Source: JAEWSN01 sp942493335 | GTDB lineage: Bacteria > Bacillota > Clostridia > DSM-8532 | NCBI GenBank assembly: GCA_942493335.1 | Contig: OW818693.1 | Coordinates: 3,286,001-3,350,000 of the forward strand | Direction of reading: 5' to 3' | Length of the DNA: 64,000 nt | Shown: in pieces, positions 34,930 through 46,100 of the stretch | How the letters are laid out: every line of letters begins with the position of its first letter | Numbering within the stretch: the stretch's first letter is position 1 | Translations under genes and position numbers: made by a program | Notes under the pieces: model-generated | Told to the model about the DNA's origin: nothing | What the model saw: only the letters and a program-made list of their open reading frames with translations | The model's database searches: none

Positions 34930-35535
34930 TCAGAAGGACTGCCCCGGCTTCTTTGCTTCCTGCGAAAGGACGCGGGAGCTATCGTGGACCTTCAGGGATT
35001 TTGTGAAGACGACGTGGCTGACCAGGCAATTCGGGCCGACCACGACATTTTCCCCTTCGATGGTGCCGATTTCGGCCTGTTCGACCTGCACCTCGATGCC
35101 GGTGATCCGCTCGATGCGGATGCAGTTGCGCAGTGCGCCGTTGAAGGCGGTTTCCAGGCTTCTTGCCCATTGCTGCGCACGCCCGAAGCTCAGCGGATGA
35201 ATGTGGATGCGTTCACCTTCCACCTGCTGGATGCGCGATCCGCGCTCAAACCCGATTTCCGCATCCACGGCACGCAGCACGTTTTCGATGTTGATGGATC
35301 CGTTCGCAACCAGCTTTTCCGCCAATACAAGTCCTTTTCCATGGAATACGCCGGCGATGTTCACTTCCTTGGCGGAAATGGGACCGTCCGCGCGGAAAAC
35401 CCCGGCGGAGGAGAACACGCGACAGGTGATCGCTCCGTCGGAACTCCCGATGCCGGCCGAGTCCACATGATCCGCCAGGATGTCTCCGTGAAGCCGGCCG
35501 ATACCGGCAATACCCACTTGATTATCGTTGCTCAT
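34930..35535 (-). CDS. Bactofilin-like polymer-forming protein
   Basis: About 201 residues from the ATG at 35535 (AGGAGG upstream). The sequence is a run of short beta repeats: VGIAGIGRLHGDILADHV, CRVFSSAGVFRADGPI, VNIAGVFHGKGLVLAEKLV, then GTIEGENVVVGPNCLV. This beta-helical pattern is that of bactofilins and DUF583 proteins, which form cytoskeletal filaments. There is a central insert rich in charged residues. The gene is convergent with the SDR gene; the family call is moderately firm. Confidence 0.68.
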   Translation of the reverse strand: MSNDNQVGIAGIGRLHGDILADHVDSAGIGSSDGAITCRVFSSAGVFRADGPISAKEVNIAGVFHGKGLVLAEKLVANGSINIENVLRAVDAEIGFERGSRIQQVEGERIHIHPLSFGRAQQWARSLETAFNGALRNCIRIERITGIEVQVEQAEIGTIEGENVVVGPNCLVSHVVFTKSLKVHDSSRVLSQEAKKPGQSF

Positions 35536-35907
35536 GACTTGTCCTCCTTGCGGCCCCGCCGCATCCCTTGGGTGTAGAATAACGCCAAAATCCGCTTGCC
35601 GCAAGGTGTTTCATCAAACTCTCATGTCCATTTCATCTGGTTCTCATCCATCTCATCCAATCCATGGTGAAAGGGGGAGGGGCATGTGGGATAAACGGAT
35701 CAGACACGGGAGATACGAGTCATTCTTTCGTCTATCAGACCTCGGGAAACAAACACGGGAAACAAGCAGACCTCGGGAAACAATCAGGACTTGTCCGCGA
35801 GTAGGGCATCCTGTATCATGAATGAGGTCTTCCCGTGGGTTGGCATGATGCCCGGCCAAGTGCCGCACGGGAAAGAGAGAAACTCGGAGAAAGCGGGAAA
35901 TGATTGA

Positions 35908-36528
35908 ATGAGTGGCACGATTTCAACAGAACGTAAAATCATGGTGGCGGATCCCACCCCCATTGGCCTGTTCGGCCTTGCGATGGTGACGCTGGTGGCA
36001 GCGTCCCAGAAACTCGGCTGGACTACCGGCACTTCGCTGGTCATTCCATGGGCGATTTTCCTCGGGGCAGGCGCACAATTGTATGCCTGCATCCAGGATG
36101 CGAAAAAGAACAACCTCTTTGGCGCCACCGCGTTCGGCGGGTACGCATTCTTCTGGTTCTCCGTCGCAATGAGCTGGATGGTGCAGGGCGGCGTATTCGG
36201 GGAGAAACTGACAGCGGCGGTTGATACGCGGCAGCTTGGCATGGCCTTTGTCGGGTACCTGATTTTCACATTCTACATGACGATCGGCTCTGCCACGGTT
36301 TCCAAGTTGTTGTTTGCCATTTTCTTCGCCATCAATTTTCTGTTCCTGGGATTGTCGTTCTCCACATTCGGCATCGCCAAGGAGTTCTTCCATGGAATGG
36401 CTGCGTGGTCGGAGCTGATCATCTCCCTTCTTTCCTTTTATGGTTCCGCCGCCTCAGTGCTGAACCATCAGTACGGACGCATCATTTTACCCGTAGGAGC
36501 GCCGCTGGTTGCCGTCAAGCGCGGATGA
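35908..36528 (+). CDS. AceTr family (GPR1/FUN34/SatP) transporter
   Basis: 206 residues with about six membrane segments. The family motif near the start is DPTPIGLFGLAMVTL, followed by FLGAGAQLYACIQDAKKNNLFGATAF, which carries the usual GGxxQ-like and NxFGxT elements. These transporters import acetate or succinate. No strong RBS precedes the ATG. A T-tailed hairpin follows at 36624. Confidence 0.87.
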   Translation: MSGTISTERKIMVADPTPIGLFGLAMVTLVAASQKLGWTTGTSLVIPWAIFLGAGAQLYACIQDAKKNNLFGATAFGGYAFFWFSVAMSWMVQGGVFGEKLTAAVDTRQLGMAFVGYLIFTFYMTIGSATVSKLLFAIFFAINFLFLGLSFSTFGIAKEFFHGMAAWSELIISLLSFYGSAASVLNHQYGRIILPVGAPLVAVKRG

Positions 36529-36623
36529 TTCCCTCGCCCGGGGACCTTTGCTCGAATCCCGCCATCTGATGGCATCTGTCGGAAAAAAGCGTGAAAACAC
36601 GTCAAACAAAGCATTTATAAGAG

Positions 36624-36663
36624 GGTTCGTCGGTTTTTGGTAAAACTGACGAACCTTTTTTTT
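36624..36663 (+). terminator. Rho-independent terminator
   Basis: Stem ggttcgtcggtttt / aaaactgacgaacc is followed by an eight-T tract, ending the transporter transcript. The rest of 36,529-36,930 contains an AT-rich stretch with probable promoter elements for the AraC-type gene but no gene. Confidence 0.88.
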
Positions 36664-36944
36664 GCCGCATGAACGAACACGCGTTTATTTTCGTTTCCGA
36701 GCCTGTAAACTCGTGTTTAATGAAATGTAAATATAGAACATATATGGGACTCAAATAGTCGAGTTGGTGATTTTCGAAGAAAAAGACCTTGAATATGAAG
36801 AATTCCGAACATCATAAGTCGAGATTGTACAACAATAATGTCGGATTTCGACTTGTCTGAGATTCAGGTCCGATATAGAGTGGTAATGTAAGATTGCACA
36901 AACAAGTGAAGCGACGGACGGATTGACTTGGAGGTATGTACAAA

Positions 36945-38000
36945 GTGACACAAGCTGCCAACGAGATCATTGATTTTTCAGATCCGTCCATCCCGGTAAA
37001 AGCCTACATAACCAATTATGAAGGGTTCGTGAGTCCCCACCTTCATAATGAGATTGAATGGCTCTATATGCTGTCTGGTTCGATGACCGTACAGATCATG
37101 GATGAGACCGTCATTCTGAACCGTGGTGAAATCATCATCATCAACAGTTTTGTCGTACATGCCACGACCCGGACGGATTCGGACAGTTACATGTGCATGC
37201 TTCAGTTCAACCCGGATGTGCTCATCCACAACTCCCTCGCATCAGAGTACAAGTATGCCGTACCCTTTCTTTGTCAGGATCGATTCCGTTATCGTATCAT
37301 CAAACCAACGGAAGCGGAACATCAGCGTGAACTTGCCGCACTCCTCACGGATACGGCCAACGAGTTCCAGTACAAGGCCACCGGCTATGAGATCATGATC
37401 AAGTCGAACCTTTACAAGTTGCTGGCCCTCCTCTATCGATACAACCTCATTTCCTATGAAAAGCCGCACGAATCCCACCGGGATGCCGCCGTCAAGGCAA
37501 GGCTCGCCAAAGTGGTCGAGTATGTGGAAAAGCATTACGAGGAGTCCATCGAGGTACCCCAGGTGGCCAGACTTGCGGGCTTGAATCCCGATTATTTCTG
37601 CCGCTTGTTCAAATCAGTCACGGGCCAGTCCTTCATCCAGTACCTGAATACCGTCCGCGTATCCGTCGCCGAAAGGCTCCTGCTCACCACGGATCGGCTC
37701 ATCACGGATATCCTGGTCGAAACCGGCTTCTCCAGTCTCAGCTATTTCAACCGAACCTTCAAGAAAATCAAGCATTGCAGTCCGAGCGAATACCGGAAGC
37801 AAGTTGTATCCCTCCCTCCGGCGGCACCGCCGGATCCGGATCACGAGGCCGCATTGGTCCGTCTTCATCTGGTTCCCGGTACAGGAGGCGAGGAGGAGGC
37901 CAAGCCTTTCCCCCTGCAGATGGAAGTGTATTCGGAGGATGATCTGAACTACTATTCGAATCTTGATGACAGATTTCCGGAACAGGCAGTCGAAGGGTAG
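36945..38000 (+). CDS. AraC family transcriptional regulator
   Basis: About 351 residues. The N-terminal half is a cupin sensor (HLHNEIEWLYMLSGSMTVQI, then GEIIIINSFVVHAT). The C-terminal half has the two AraC HTH motifs (VPQVARLAGLNPDYFCRLFK, then ILVETGFSSLSYFNRTFKKI). It probably binds a sugar and controls the ABC importer that follows on the same strand. The start is uncertain: GTG 36945 lies 10 bases after GGAGG, whereas ATG 36936 is too close to it. A 60-residue acidic, Pro-rich tail follows the DNA-binding domain. Confidence 0.88.
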   Translation: MTQAANEIIDFSDPSIPVKAYITNYEGFVSPHLHNEIEWLYMLSGSMTVQIMDETVILNRGEIIIINSFVVHATTRTDSDSYMCMLQFNPDVLIHNSLASEYKYAVPFLCQDRFRYRIIKPTEAEHQRELAALLTDTANEFQYKATGYEIMIKSNLYKLLALLYRYNLISYEKPHESHRDAAVKARLAKVVEYVEKHYEESIEVPQVARLAGLNPDYFCRLFKSVTGQSFIQYLNTVRVSVAERLLLTTDRLITDILVETGFSSLSYFNRTFKKIKHCSPSEYRKQVVSLPPAAPPDPDHEAALVRLHLVPGTGGEEEAKPFPLQMEVYSEDDLNYYSNLDDRFPEQAVEG

Positions 38001-38092
38001 GTCCGGTGGTGAATTCACAGATTTGACAAGAAGCATGCATTCAGCATTACCCTGATTTGTCGGAATCGTGCAATTCGAATCGCGGAATACGA

Positions 38093-38121
38093 CTTGCAGT
38101 TGGTTGATTCGTACGGTAAAG
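38093..38121 (+). promoter_or_regulatory. Possible sigma-A-type promoter
   Basis: ttgcag at 38093 and taaagt at 38116 are spaced 17 bases apart, upstream of the permease RBS (GGAGGGG at 38170). A match to a consensus only. Confidence 0.35.
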
Positions 38122-38184
38122 TTGTCACGTCACGCCTGTATGACAGCATTTTGCACAAAACAAGAACGTGGAGGGGTTACATGC

Positions 38185-39150
38185 ATGACTGATCAAATCA
38201 TGTCACGGAAATCGGTCTCACCCTTGAGGAAAAAGAGTCACCTCTCGGAGTTTATCGGACAGCTGGATCTTCAAATCCTGGTGATCCCCGCCATCCTCCA
38301 CATCATCATTTTTTCGTACATTCCCATGTACGGTATCCTGATGGCTTTCCAGGAATTTCAGCTGGGTGATTTCCCCGGCCTCAGCGAATGGGTCGGTTTC
38401 AAGCATTTCGGCCTCCTCTTCGCAGCTCCCGACTTTGGGCGCGTCATGCGCAACACCATCGTCATCTCCATGCTGAAGCTTCTCATCAATTTCCCCATTC
38501 CAATCATTTTCGCCATCATGCTCAATGAAATTCAGGGCAGGAATTTCAAACGAAGCGTTCAGACGATCAGTTATCTGCCCCACTTCATTTCATGGGTTGT
38601 TGCCGCCACTCTCCTGTTTGACTTTTTTGCAGTCGACAACGGCGCAGTCAACTCCGCTTTGATCGGACTCGGTTTCATCGACAGGCCCATCCATTTCTTC
38701 GGACAAGGAAACATCTTCTGGGGCATGCTGGTCGGAACCGATCTCTGGAAGGAAGTTGGCTGGAATTCCATCATCTATATTGCAGCCATCACCTCCATTG
38801 ACTCGGAAATGTACGAGGCGGCCGAAATCGACGGTGCCGGCCGTTTCGCCAAGATGTGGCACATCACTGTTGCCACCATACGTCCCACCATCATCATGCT
38901 GTTCATCTTTACGGTCGGCGGCCTGCTGAACGCGAACTTCGACCAGATCATGCTCCTTACGAATCAGATGCAGAATGCCCAGCTGCGAAGCTATGCGGAT
39001 GTCATCGATACCTATGTGTACAGGGTTGGTATTCGTGATACACGCTTCTCCTATGCTGCTGCGGCCGGTCTCTTCAAGTCGGTCATCAATTTCGGCCTGC
39101 TGCTCGGTGCAAACAAGCTGGCTGCCAAGTTCGGTGAAGAGGCATTCTGA
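38185..39150 (+). CDS. CUT1 sugar ABC permease, LplB type
   Basis: 321 residues, six membrane segments. It begins near QLDLQILVIPAILHIIIFSY and contains PMYGILMAFQEFQ, the LplB signature, with the EAA loop (MYEAAEIDGAGRFAKMWHIT). It forms the importer channel with the next gene. ATG 38185 is chosen because GGAGGGG precedes it; a longer frame lacks an RBS. No ATPase gene is present in the operon, so a shared MsmX-type ATPase probably powers it. Confidence 0.9.
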   Translation: MTDQIMSRKSVSPLRKKSHLSEFIGQLDLQILVIPAILHIIIFSYIPMYGILMAFQEFQLGDFPGLSEWVGFKHFGLLFAAPDFGRVMRNTIVISMLKLLINFPIPIIFAIMLNEIQGRNFKRSVQTISYLPHFISWVVAATLLFDFFAVDNGAVNSALIGLGFIDRPIHFFGQGNIFWGMLVGTDLWKEVGWNSIIYIAAITSIDSEMYEAAEIDGAGRFAKMWHITVATIRPTIIMLFIFTVGGLLNANFDQIMLLTNQMQNAQLRSYADVIDTYVYRVGIRDTRFSYAAAAGLFKSVINFGLLLGANKLAAKFGEEAF

Positions 39151-39224
39151 CAATCGGAAACGAAATGATCCCGGGTGGGCGCCCGAACAGGTGCCCCAAA
39201 CCGCGGCGGCATATGGAGGATAAC

Positions 39225-40130
39225 ATGGTTCGGAAAAAGCAAATCAGTGACTGGGTTTTTGATATCATCAACGTTTTCATCATGCTGCTCCTGGTGGTGG
39301 TCACCCTCTACCCGTTCATCAACTCCGCCGCCATCTCCTTCAATGATGCAAATGATACGACGCGCGGCGGACTCACCTTTTATCCCCGCGTTCCCACTCT
39401 CCGCAACTACGAACTGATCTTCCAGAATCCGAAGGTCTACAACGCCTACTTCATCACCATCATGCGTACCCTCATCGGCACGATTACTGCCCTCATCTTC
39501 ACATCCGCCCTTGCGTTCGGAATGGCGCATGCCAATCTGAAGGGACGGCGCTTCTACACCATCCTCTGCCTCATTCCGATGTACTTTGGCGGCGGACTCA
39601 TCCCGTTCTACTTCCTCATCCGCAGCCTCGGTATGATGAACACCTTCTGGGTCTATGTCATTCCCGGATTCGTGGGCATTTTCAACATGATCATCATGCG
39701 AACTTACTTCCAGGGCATTCCGCTTGCACTTGAGGAATCCGCCCGCATCGACGGAGCGAACTACCTCACGGTATTCTGGAAGATCATCCTGCCGATATCC
39801 TCACCCATTGTAGCCACCATCGCCCTGTTTGTCGGGGTGGGGCAGTGGAATGCCTGGTTCGACGCGGCGATGTTCGTCACAAAGCAACAGCTGAAACCCA
39901 TGCAGACGGTTCTTCTCTCCATCATCTCGGAGGCCAGATTCGCCGAAACGATGGCCGCCCTGGCTACCGGTGCGGTCGACATGGGCAACATTGGACATGG
40001 TGTCAAGGTCAATGTGCGTTCCATCACGATGGCCACCATGCTTGTCACCATCATTCCGATCATCCTGACCTATCCCTTCCTGCAGCGTTATTTCGTCAAG
40101 GGCATCATGATCGGCTCCCTCAAGGGCTGA
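39225..40130 (+). CDS. CUT1 sugar ABC permease, YtcP type
   Basis: 301 residues, six membrane segments. It starts MVRKKQISDWVFDIINVFIM, has YPFINSAAISFNDANDTTRG typical of YtcP-like permeases and the EAA loop LALEESARIDGANYLTVFWK. GGAGG lies five bases before the ATG. It is the second channel subunit, partner of the preceding LplB-type protein. Confidence 0.9.
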   Translation: MVRKKQISDWVFDIINVFIMLLLVVVTLYPFINSAAISFNDANDTTRGGLTFYPRVPTLRNYELIFQNPKVYNAYFITIMRTLIGTITALIFTSALAFGMAHANLKGRRFYTILCLIPMYFGGGLIPFYFLIRSLGMMNTFWVYVIPGFVGIFNMIIMRTYFQGIPLALEESARIDGANYLTVFWKIILPISSPIVATIALFVGVGQWNAWFDAAMFVTKQQLKPMQTVLLSIISEARFAETMAALATGAVDMGNIGHGVKVNVRSITMATMLVTIIPIILTYPFLQRYFVKGIMIGSLKG

Positions 40131-40250
40131 CATTTGAACCCCATGACGGCCTGGCTTCCCGTGGACAGGCAGTGCGCATGGTTTCTCTCATGGTGAATGC
40201 GGTGCCGCAGAACGGTGCCGACTGTTCATAGAAAGTATCGGAGGTGTACA

Positions 40251-41963
40251 ATGAAAAAGACCAGACTTCTCTCCCTGTTGCTTGCGGTTCTTATGATCGC
40301 CAGCATCCTGGCCTCTTGCGGAACCGCAGCTCCTGCCGCGTCCTCTGCACCGGCCTCTTCCTCCGCCGCCGTGGAATCCTCTGCCGCCGTGGAATCTTCC
40401 GCAGCAGCCGAGCCCTCCACAGTAGCCGCTCTTGAACCTTATACCTTCACCCACTACTTCAACTACGACTGGTGGGGCATCAAGCCGTGGGGCGTGGACG
40501 CAACATCCAAGTACTGGCAGGAAAAGTTCAACATCACTGTTGACTTCCAGAAGCCGGACTCTGATGCCGCTGCCAAGCTGAACGTCATGATTTCCGCCGG
40601 CGACCTGCCGGATTCCATCATGATGGACCGTGGCGTGGACAATGCGAAGCTTGCTGAACTCGGCTTGCTCGTTGACCTCGCTCCCTTCATGGAGAAAAAC
40701 CCCAACCTGAAGGACAATGTCGCAGAATCCACCCGCGAGCAGCTCAAGCTCGGCGGCAAACTGTACTCCATCCCGAACTGGTCACGCATGGGCCCGACGG
40801 GCGGAAACGACACCTGGATGTATAACGGCCGCCTTTACGCAGCCGCTGGCAGCCCGGCTCTGAACACCTTCGAAGACATGTATGCTTATGCTTCCAAGAT
40901 CAAGAAGGATGTTCCGAAGAACAATGAAGGCCTGACCACCTATCCTGTCATGTTCGAATCCGATGGTACCGCAAACCCGGTTGCCCGTGCATTCTTCCGC
41001 AGCTTCGGCGGCGTGCTGGATGGCTGGTACTCGCTGCAGGGCCAGGAATACAAGCTTGCTGTTCGTGACGAAACCTTCAAGAAGGCAACCATGGAAGCCA
41101 ACAAATGGTGGCGCGAAGGTCTCCTTTCCGAGACCCAGTTCACCGACACTGGCGACCAGATCACGGAAAAGCTTGTTGCAGGTCGTGTTGCCCTTTCCTA
41201 TTATGACTTCTCCAAGAACGAAACCACGAAATTCCGTACCATCCTGAAGGAATCCTTCCCGGATGATACCTACGAAATCGTTTCCCCGTACCCGTACCCG
41301 CCGGCCAACGGCCTGACGAAGGATCAGATCTTCGCGGATCTGAAGACCTCCATCGGCTGGAACGTCACCTGCATCACCACCTCCGCCAAGGATCCCCAGC
41401 GCATCTACGATCTGTGGAGCTACCTGCTCACCCAGGAAGCTTGCATCGAGCAGATGTACGGCCCGAAGGGCGCCAACTGGGACACGCTGGACGCCAACGG
41501 CCTGCCGGTTCTGAAGAAGGCTGAGTCTGAACTCACCTCCGAAGAAGTTGATGCGCTTGGCTCCTGGTTCTGGATGATGCCTGGCCAGTCCGACCACGTC
41601 GACAAGACGAAATTCGCTGTCAACGCTGCTCTGCCGGCCGAAAAGCAGAACTGGGTCATCACCAACCAGGCCAACGTGTTTACCCCCATCATGTTCATGG
41701 ACGACGAATTCATCGGCATCGCCGACTCTGTGGATCCCAAGTCTGACATCGGTATCGCCCGCGCTTTGGTCGAGGACTTTGTCAAGGCTGAATATCCCAA
41801 GGTCATCATGGCCAAGACCGCTGAAGAAGCCGACAAGATTTACCAGGGAATCATCGACTTTGCTGACAAGAACGGCATGCCTGGCGTTGAAGCCAAGTAC
41901 ACTGAAAAGTGGAAGGCCAATGTCGCTATCGTCGGCTCCCCGATCTCCGATCGCCGCAAGTAA
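40251..41963 (+). CDS. Extracellular solute-binding lipoprotein
   Basis: 570 residues. The N-terminus MKKTRLLSLLLAVLMIASIL ends in a lipobox (LASC), followed by a Ser/Ala-rich linker with the tandem unit SSAAVESSAAVESS. The mature protein has the LipO-like layout with FNITVDFQKPDSDAAAKLNV and MISAGDLPDSIMM near the start. GGAGG precedes the ATG. It is the binding protein of the preceding permeases and probably binds an oligosaccharide. Codon use is strongly biased, suggesting high expression. Confidence 0.92.
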   Translation: MKKTRLLSLLLAVLMIASILASCGTAAPAASSAPASSSAAVESSAAVESSAAAEPSTVAALEPYTFTHYFNYDWWGIKPWGVDATSKYWQEKFNITVDFQKPDSDAAAKLNVMISAGDLPDSIMMDRGVDNAKLAELGLLVDLAPFMEKNPNLKDNVAESTREQLKLGGKLYSIPNWSRMGPTGGNDTWMYNGRLYAAAGSPALNTFEDMYAYASKIKKDVPKNNEGLTTYPVMFESDGTANPVARAFFRSFGGVLDGWYSLQGQEYKLAVRDETFKKATMEANKWWREGLLSETQFTDTGDQITEKLVAGRVALSYYDFSKNETTKFRTILKESFPDDTYEIVSPYPYPPANGLTKDQIFADLKTSIGWNVTCITTSAKDPQRIYDLWSYLLTQEACIEQMYGPKGANWDTLDANGLPVLKKAESELTSEEVDALGSWFWMMPGQSDHVDKTKFAVNAALPAEKQNWVITNQANVFTPIMFMDDEFIGIADSVDPKSDIGIARALVEDFVKAEYPKVIMAKTAEEADKIYQGIIDFADKNGMPGVEAKYTEKWKANVAIVGSPISDRRK

Positions 41964-42003
41964 GATTCCTCCGAAAGGATGAGTCCTGCCAAAGGTAAAT
42001 CAA

Positions 42004-42036
42004 AGAGAGAGACATCCGCAAGGATGTCTCTCTTTC
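42004..42036 (+). terminator. Rho-independent terminator
   Basis: Stem aagagagagacatcc / ggatgtctctctttc with a GCAA loop ends the ABC importer operon. Confidence 0.85.
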
Positions 42037-42222
42037 TGGTTTGTTGCCGATTCGATAAGATGATAGAATAATGTTATTTCCATGTCGCCTGATAAGGCGA
42101 AAGTGGATATTCCGGCTATTGCACCAGTGTCTTTTCTGGAATGACAGTTTGAGATGGACAATGACCGGACTCCTATGATTCGCTTCGCAAGACTGATGAC
42201 GAAGCGCCGAAAGGAACGCCGA

Positions 42223-43161
42223 ATGGAATTGTTGGCCCTTGCCATTGCTCCTGCTGCCATCCTGCTGTTCTGGGTATATCACAAGGACAAGTACGACCGC
42301 GAACCCATGGGGCTGATCTTCCGTATCATGGCTTTCGGAGCCGTCGCATGCATACCCGCCGCCATTCTGGAAACGCTTTTGGAGCCTTTTCTGATGCCTG
42401 GCGGGGAAGCCGATCCCTCCGGGCTTTCTGGATTGTTTCTTTACACATTGCTGGGTGTGGGCCTTGTGGAAGAAGGGTGCAAGTTTTTTGCACTGAAAAG
42501 GAATACCTGGCGTTCACCGCACTTCAACCAACGGTTTGACGGCATCGTTTATGCGGTTTCTGCCTCCCTTGGATTTGCTGTCCTGGAAAACATCCTTTAT
42601 GTAACAACGGGTGGATTCTCCGTCGGTATTCTTCGTGCATTGACTGCCGTTCCGATGCACTGCGCATTCGGCGTTCTGATGGGCGTTCAGTACGGACGGT
42701 CAAGACTTGAAGGCGTTCCAAACACGCCACAGAGACAGAACACGCCGATATTTTCGCAGATCCCCGTAGATACGAATCCACCGTCATGGAATCAGCCATG
42801 GTGGGCGACTGATCCGATACGGACTTCCCGGCAAGGCGCGACGCTCCAGTCGGAACCGATCCTGCGGTCAGAGGATACCGCCCGGCTGGTGATGGGACCT
42901 CCATCCCCGGCAGGTGATCAACCTGAATGGCTCCAGGCGGCACAACCTTGCGATATTTCAGTGGCCCTTCCCATCGGGAATGGGGGTATGCGGCTCTGGA
43001 AGGTGATCCTCATCCCAACGATTCTGCATGGGCTGTATGACTTCTTTGCGATGGCTTCCTCTATTTCCGCCTGGTTTCTGGCAGGGTTGGCGGTTGTTCT
43101 GCTTGGTTCGGTTGCATGGGCTGCCATTTTAGTTGTGCGTGAAGCAAGAAATCCATATTGA
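42223..43161 (+). CDS. prsW: PrsW family intramembrane metalloprotease
   Basis: 312 residues, about eight membrane segments. The family motifs are EEGCKFFAL (catalytic EE), FDGIVYAVSASLGFAVLENI (ExxxN), VPMHCAFGVLMG and ILHGLYDFF (His residues). In Bacillus subtilis PrsW cleaves the anti-sigma factor RsiW. Here an insert of about 80 soluble residues rich in Pro and Arg lies between the third and fourth conserved motifs. ATG 42223 is preferred (AAGGA upstream). The local target is unknown; no sigma factor gene is nearby. Confidence 0.85.
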   Translation: MELLALAIAPAAILLFWVYHKDKYDREPMGLIFRIMAFGAVACIPAAILETLLEPFLMPGGEADPSGLSGLFLYTLLGVGLVEEGCKFFALKRNTWRSPHFNQRFDGIVYAVSASLGFAVLENILYVTTGGFSVGILRALTAVPMHCAFGVLMGVQYGRSRLEGVPNTPQRQNTPIFSQIPVDTNPPSWNQPWWATDPIRTSRQGATLQSEPILRSEDTARLVMGPPSPAGDQPEWLQAAQPCDISVALPIGNGGMRLWKVILIPTILHGLYDFFAMASSISAWFLAGLAVVLLGSVAWAAILVVREARNPY

Positions 43162-43199
43162 GTGGAGAAGGCCATGGATAACCGCTAAGCCCGCCATGC

Positions 43200-46100
43200 G
43201 TGAAAAAGGCCATGGATGAACATGAAAGCCCCATATTTCGAAGGATGAACCAATACCGAGTGCAAAAAACGATGGGGAGTCAAATGAAGACGTGCAGGAA
43301 GATCAAACCGGGGAACCGTATGTGCGTCCATGACTGGATAGATGTGAATGAAGCAGCCCGATACGGGGGGATTGGCCTGAAGAACGGACAACACGTCCGC
43401 CTCTTGCGACTGGCCTTGTTTGCCTGCCTGTTGATCTTTTTTCTGGGCTTCCAGCCAATCCGCACATCCGCGATAAGGGAAATGGAGATTCCGCTGAAAG
43501 CTTCCCGTCAGGTTTTGATTCTCAACTCCTATTATCCCGGCTATATCTGGACGGAAAATCTGGAAGACACCCTTATGCGGAGATTGGAGGCGCGATTCCC
43601 CGGAATCGACATTGCCTCGGAATACCTGGATTGGAAACGCCATCCGGACATGCAGGCATTGAATGCCCTCATGCCGATGATGAAGATGAGATACGCGGAT
43701 ATGGATCTGGATTTGGTCATCACAACAGATGATGCTGCGCTTCAGTTCGCCCTGACGCACCGCCTGGAATTGTTTCCCGGCACGCCGATCGTATTCTGCG
43801 GTGTGGCGGATGAAAACGCAAGGCTTTACCTGAAGGGTCAGCGCAATGTCACAGGCGTGACGGAGAACTTTGACATGGAAGCCACGGCACAGACGATTCT
43901 GGGCCTCTATCCCCGGCTAAAGAATGTGTATCTCATTTTTGAGAACACAGAGACGGGCATTCCGGCGGGCAAACAGGCTGAACAGGCACTTCGGGCGATG
44001 GAGCCGAATCTGGGGATTGTCCACTGGAACGGATTGTCGGCCAAACAGATCAAGGATGGCGCAGCAGCGCTGACCGAAGGCAGCGCCATCCTGTACATCG
44101 CCTACAATCGGGACATCAACGGTCTGATGCTGCCGATGGATCAATATGCGGACCTCCTGTTTACCAACAGCGGAGCGCCAGTTTTCAGCGTACATGATTT
44201 TGTCATGGGACATCACATCCTCGGAGGAAACATGACCGATGCGCACCTGCATGCCGACAAAACGGCGGATCGGGCGATTCGTGCGCTTTCCGGCGATCCG
44301 GTGGATAAAATGCCCATCCTTTATGATCACAGTTCTAGTCTTGAATTTGACTATAATGAAATGAAGCGGTTTGGCATTCAGGAAAACGATTTGCCGAAAG
44401 ACGCCACGATCCTGAATCGCCCCTTCAGTTTTTATCGAACCTATAAGTCACTCGTTATAATGGTTTCGGCCATATTTCTGATGCTGGTCCTCCTGATCGT
44501 CACCTTGCTGCTGAACATGCGCTATCGAAGGAGATCAGAGCGTTCCTTGCGGGAAAGTCATGAGGAATTGATGGCGGCCAACAGCCAGATGGCGGCCATG
44601 AATGCGCAGCTGATGGAAACAGACAATCTGCTCAGGGAACAGAACCAGGAACTGGCTTCCCGTACCGAATCACTTTCTCTCAGCGAGGAACGGTACAGGC
44701 TTGTCTCGAAGGCGACACGGGATGCGATTTGGGACTGGGATATCGGGAAGAACAGCCGCATTGTCTCGGACCGGATCGATCAAATGATTGGGATGACGCA
44801 CGAAACGGTGGAAGGGATGCAGGCCTGGTTGGAACGGATTCATCCCGATGATCGCGAAAATACGAAAAAGGAGCTTGCGGAGTATCTGGCCCATCGTGTG
44901 CCGGAATACTCGTCGGAATATCGAGTGAAGACCAAGGATGGTTCCTATCGCTGGATTCTTGCCAGGGGAATTGCCATTTTCGGGGAGGACGACAAACCTT
45001 TGCGCATGGTTGGAACCCATACAGACATCGACGAGGTGAAACAGCAGCAGGAAACGATCAGTCGAATGGCCTATTATGACTTCCTGACGGAACTGCCGAA
45101 CAGGGTTCTGCTGCGTGCCCGTGCAGAATCCGCCTTCAGTGGTGCGGCAGCCCGCAATCATCAGGCGGCGCTCCTCTTTACCGATCTGGATAATTTCAAG
45201 GTCATCAATGATACGTTCGGGCATCCGATCGGCGACGAGTTGCTGACGGAAGTCGCCCAGCGGTTCTTGAATTCTGTTTCGGTCGAATATACGGTTGCCC
45301 GCCTTGGCGGAGACGAGTTCATCGTGCTGGTGCCGGATCTGAAAGACAGGCAACAGGCTGAAGATGTGGCACAGTGGCTGGTGGAACGGTTCCAGACACC
45401 GCTGCGAACTGCAACGATGCAGTTTCACATGGGGCTGAGTGTTGGCATCGCTCTCTTCCCACAGGATGGACGTTCGTTCGATGAACTGATGCAAAGCGCC
45501 GACACCGCCATGTATGCCGCCAAGGAAGCCGGTCGAAATCAATATCGATTCTTCGACGGAGGAATGGATACGCAAATCCGTGATCGTTTCGTCCTGGAAG
45601 AAGGATTGCGAACGGCACTGGAGCGAAAAGAGCTTTTATTGCATTTTCAGCCGATTCACCGCGTGGGAGATGAATCACTTGCCGGGTTTGAGGCGCTTGT
45701 CCGGTGGAATTCGCCGGTTCATGGTCTGGTGCCGCCCAACCGCTTCATTCCCATTGCGGAGGAAACAGGACTTATCCTGCCAATCGGGGAATGGGTACTT
45801 CGGGAGGCGTGCCTTTTCCTGAAAAGAGTGGGTGGGGGAGTGTTTTCAAATTTTCATATGGCGGTGAATGTATCGGTTCTCCAGCTCATGCAGGGGAATT
45901 TTGGTGAGATTGTGCAGCGTGTCCTGTTTGAAACCGGTGTTCAGGCAGAGAACCTGGTGTTGGAAATCACGGAGTCCGTCTTGATGGAATCCTTCGCGCA
46001 ACATGCCGATACGCTGCGTGTTCTCGGTGAAATGGGCGTCAGGGTCGCGCTCGATGATTTTGGCACCGGCTATTCCTCCCTGACCTATCTCCGCAAGCTG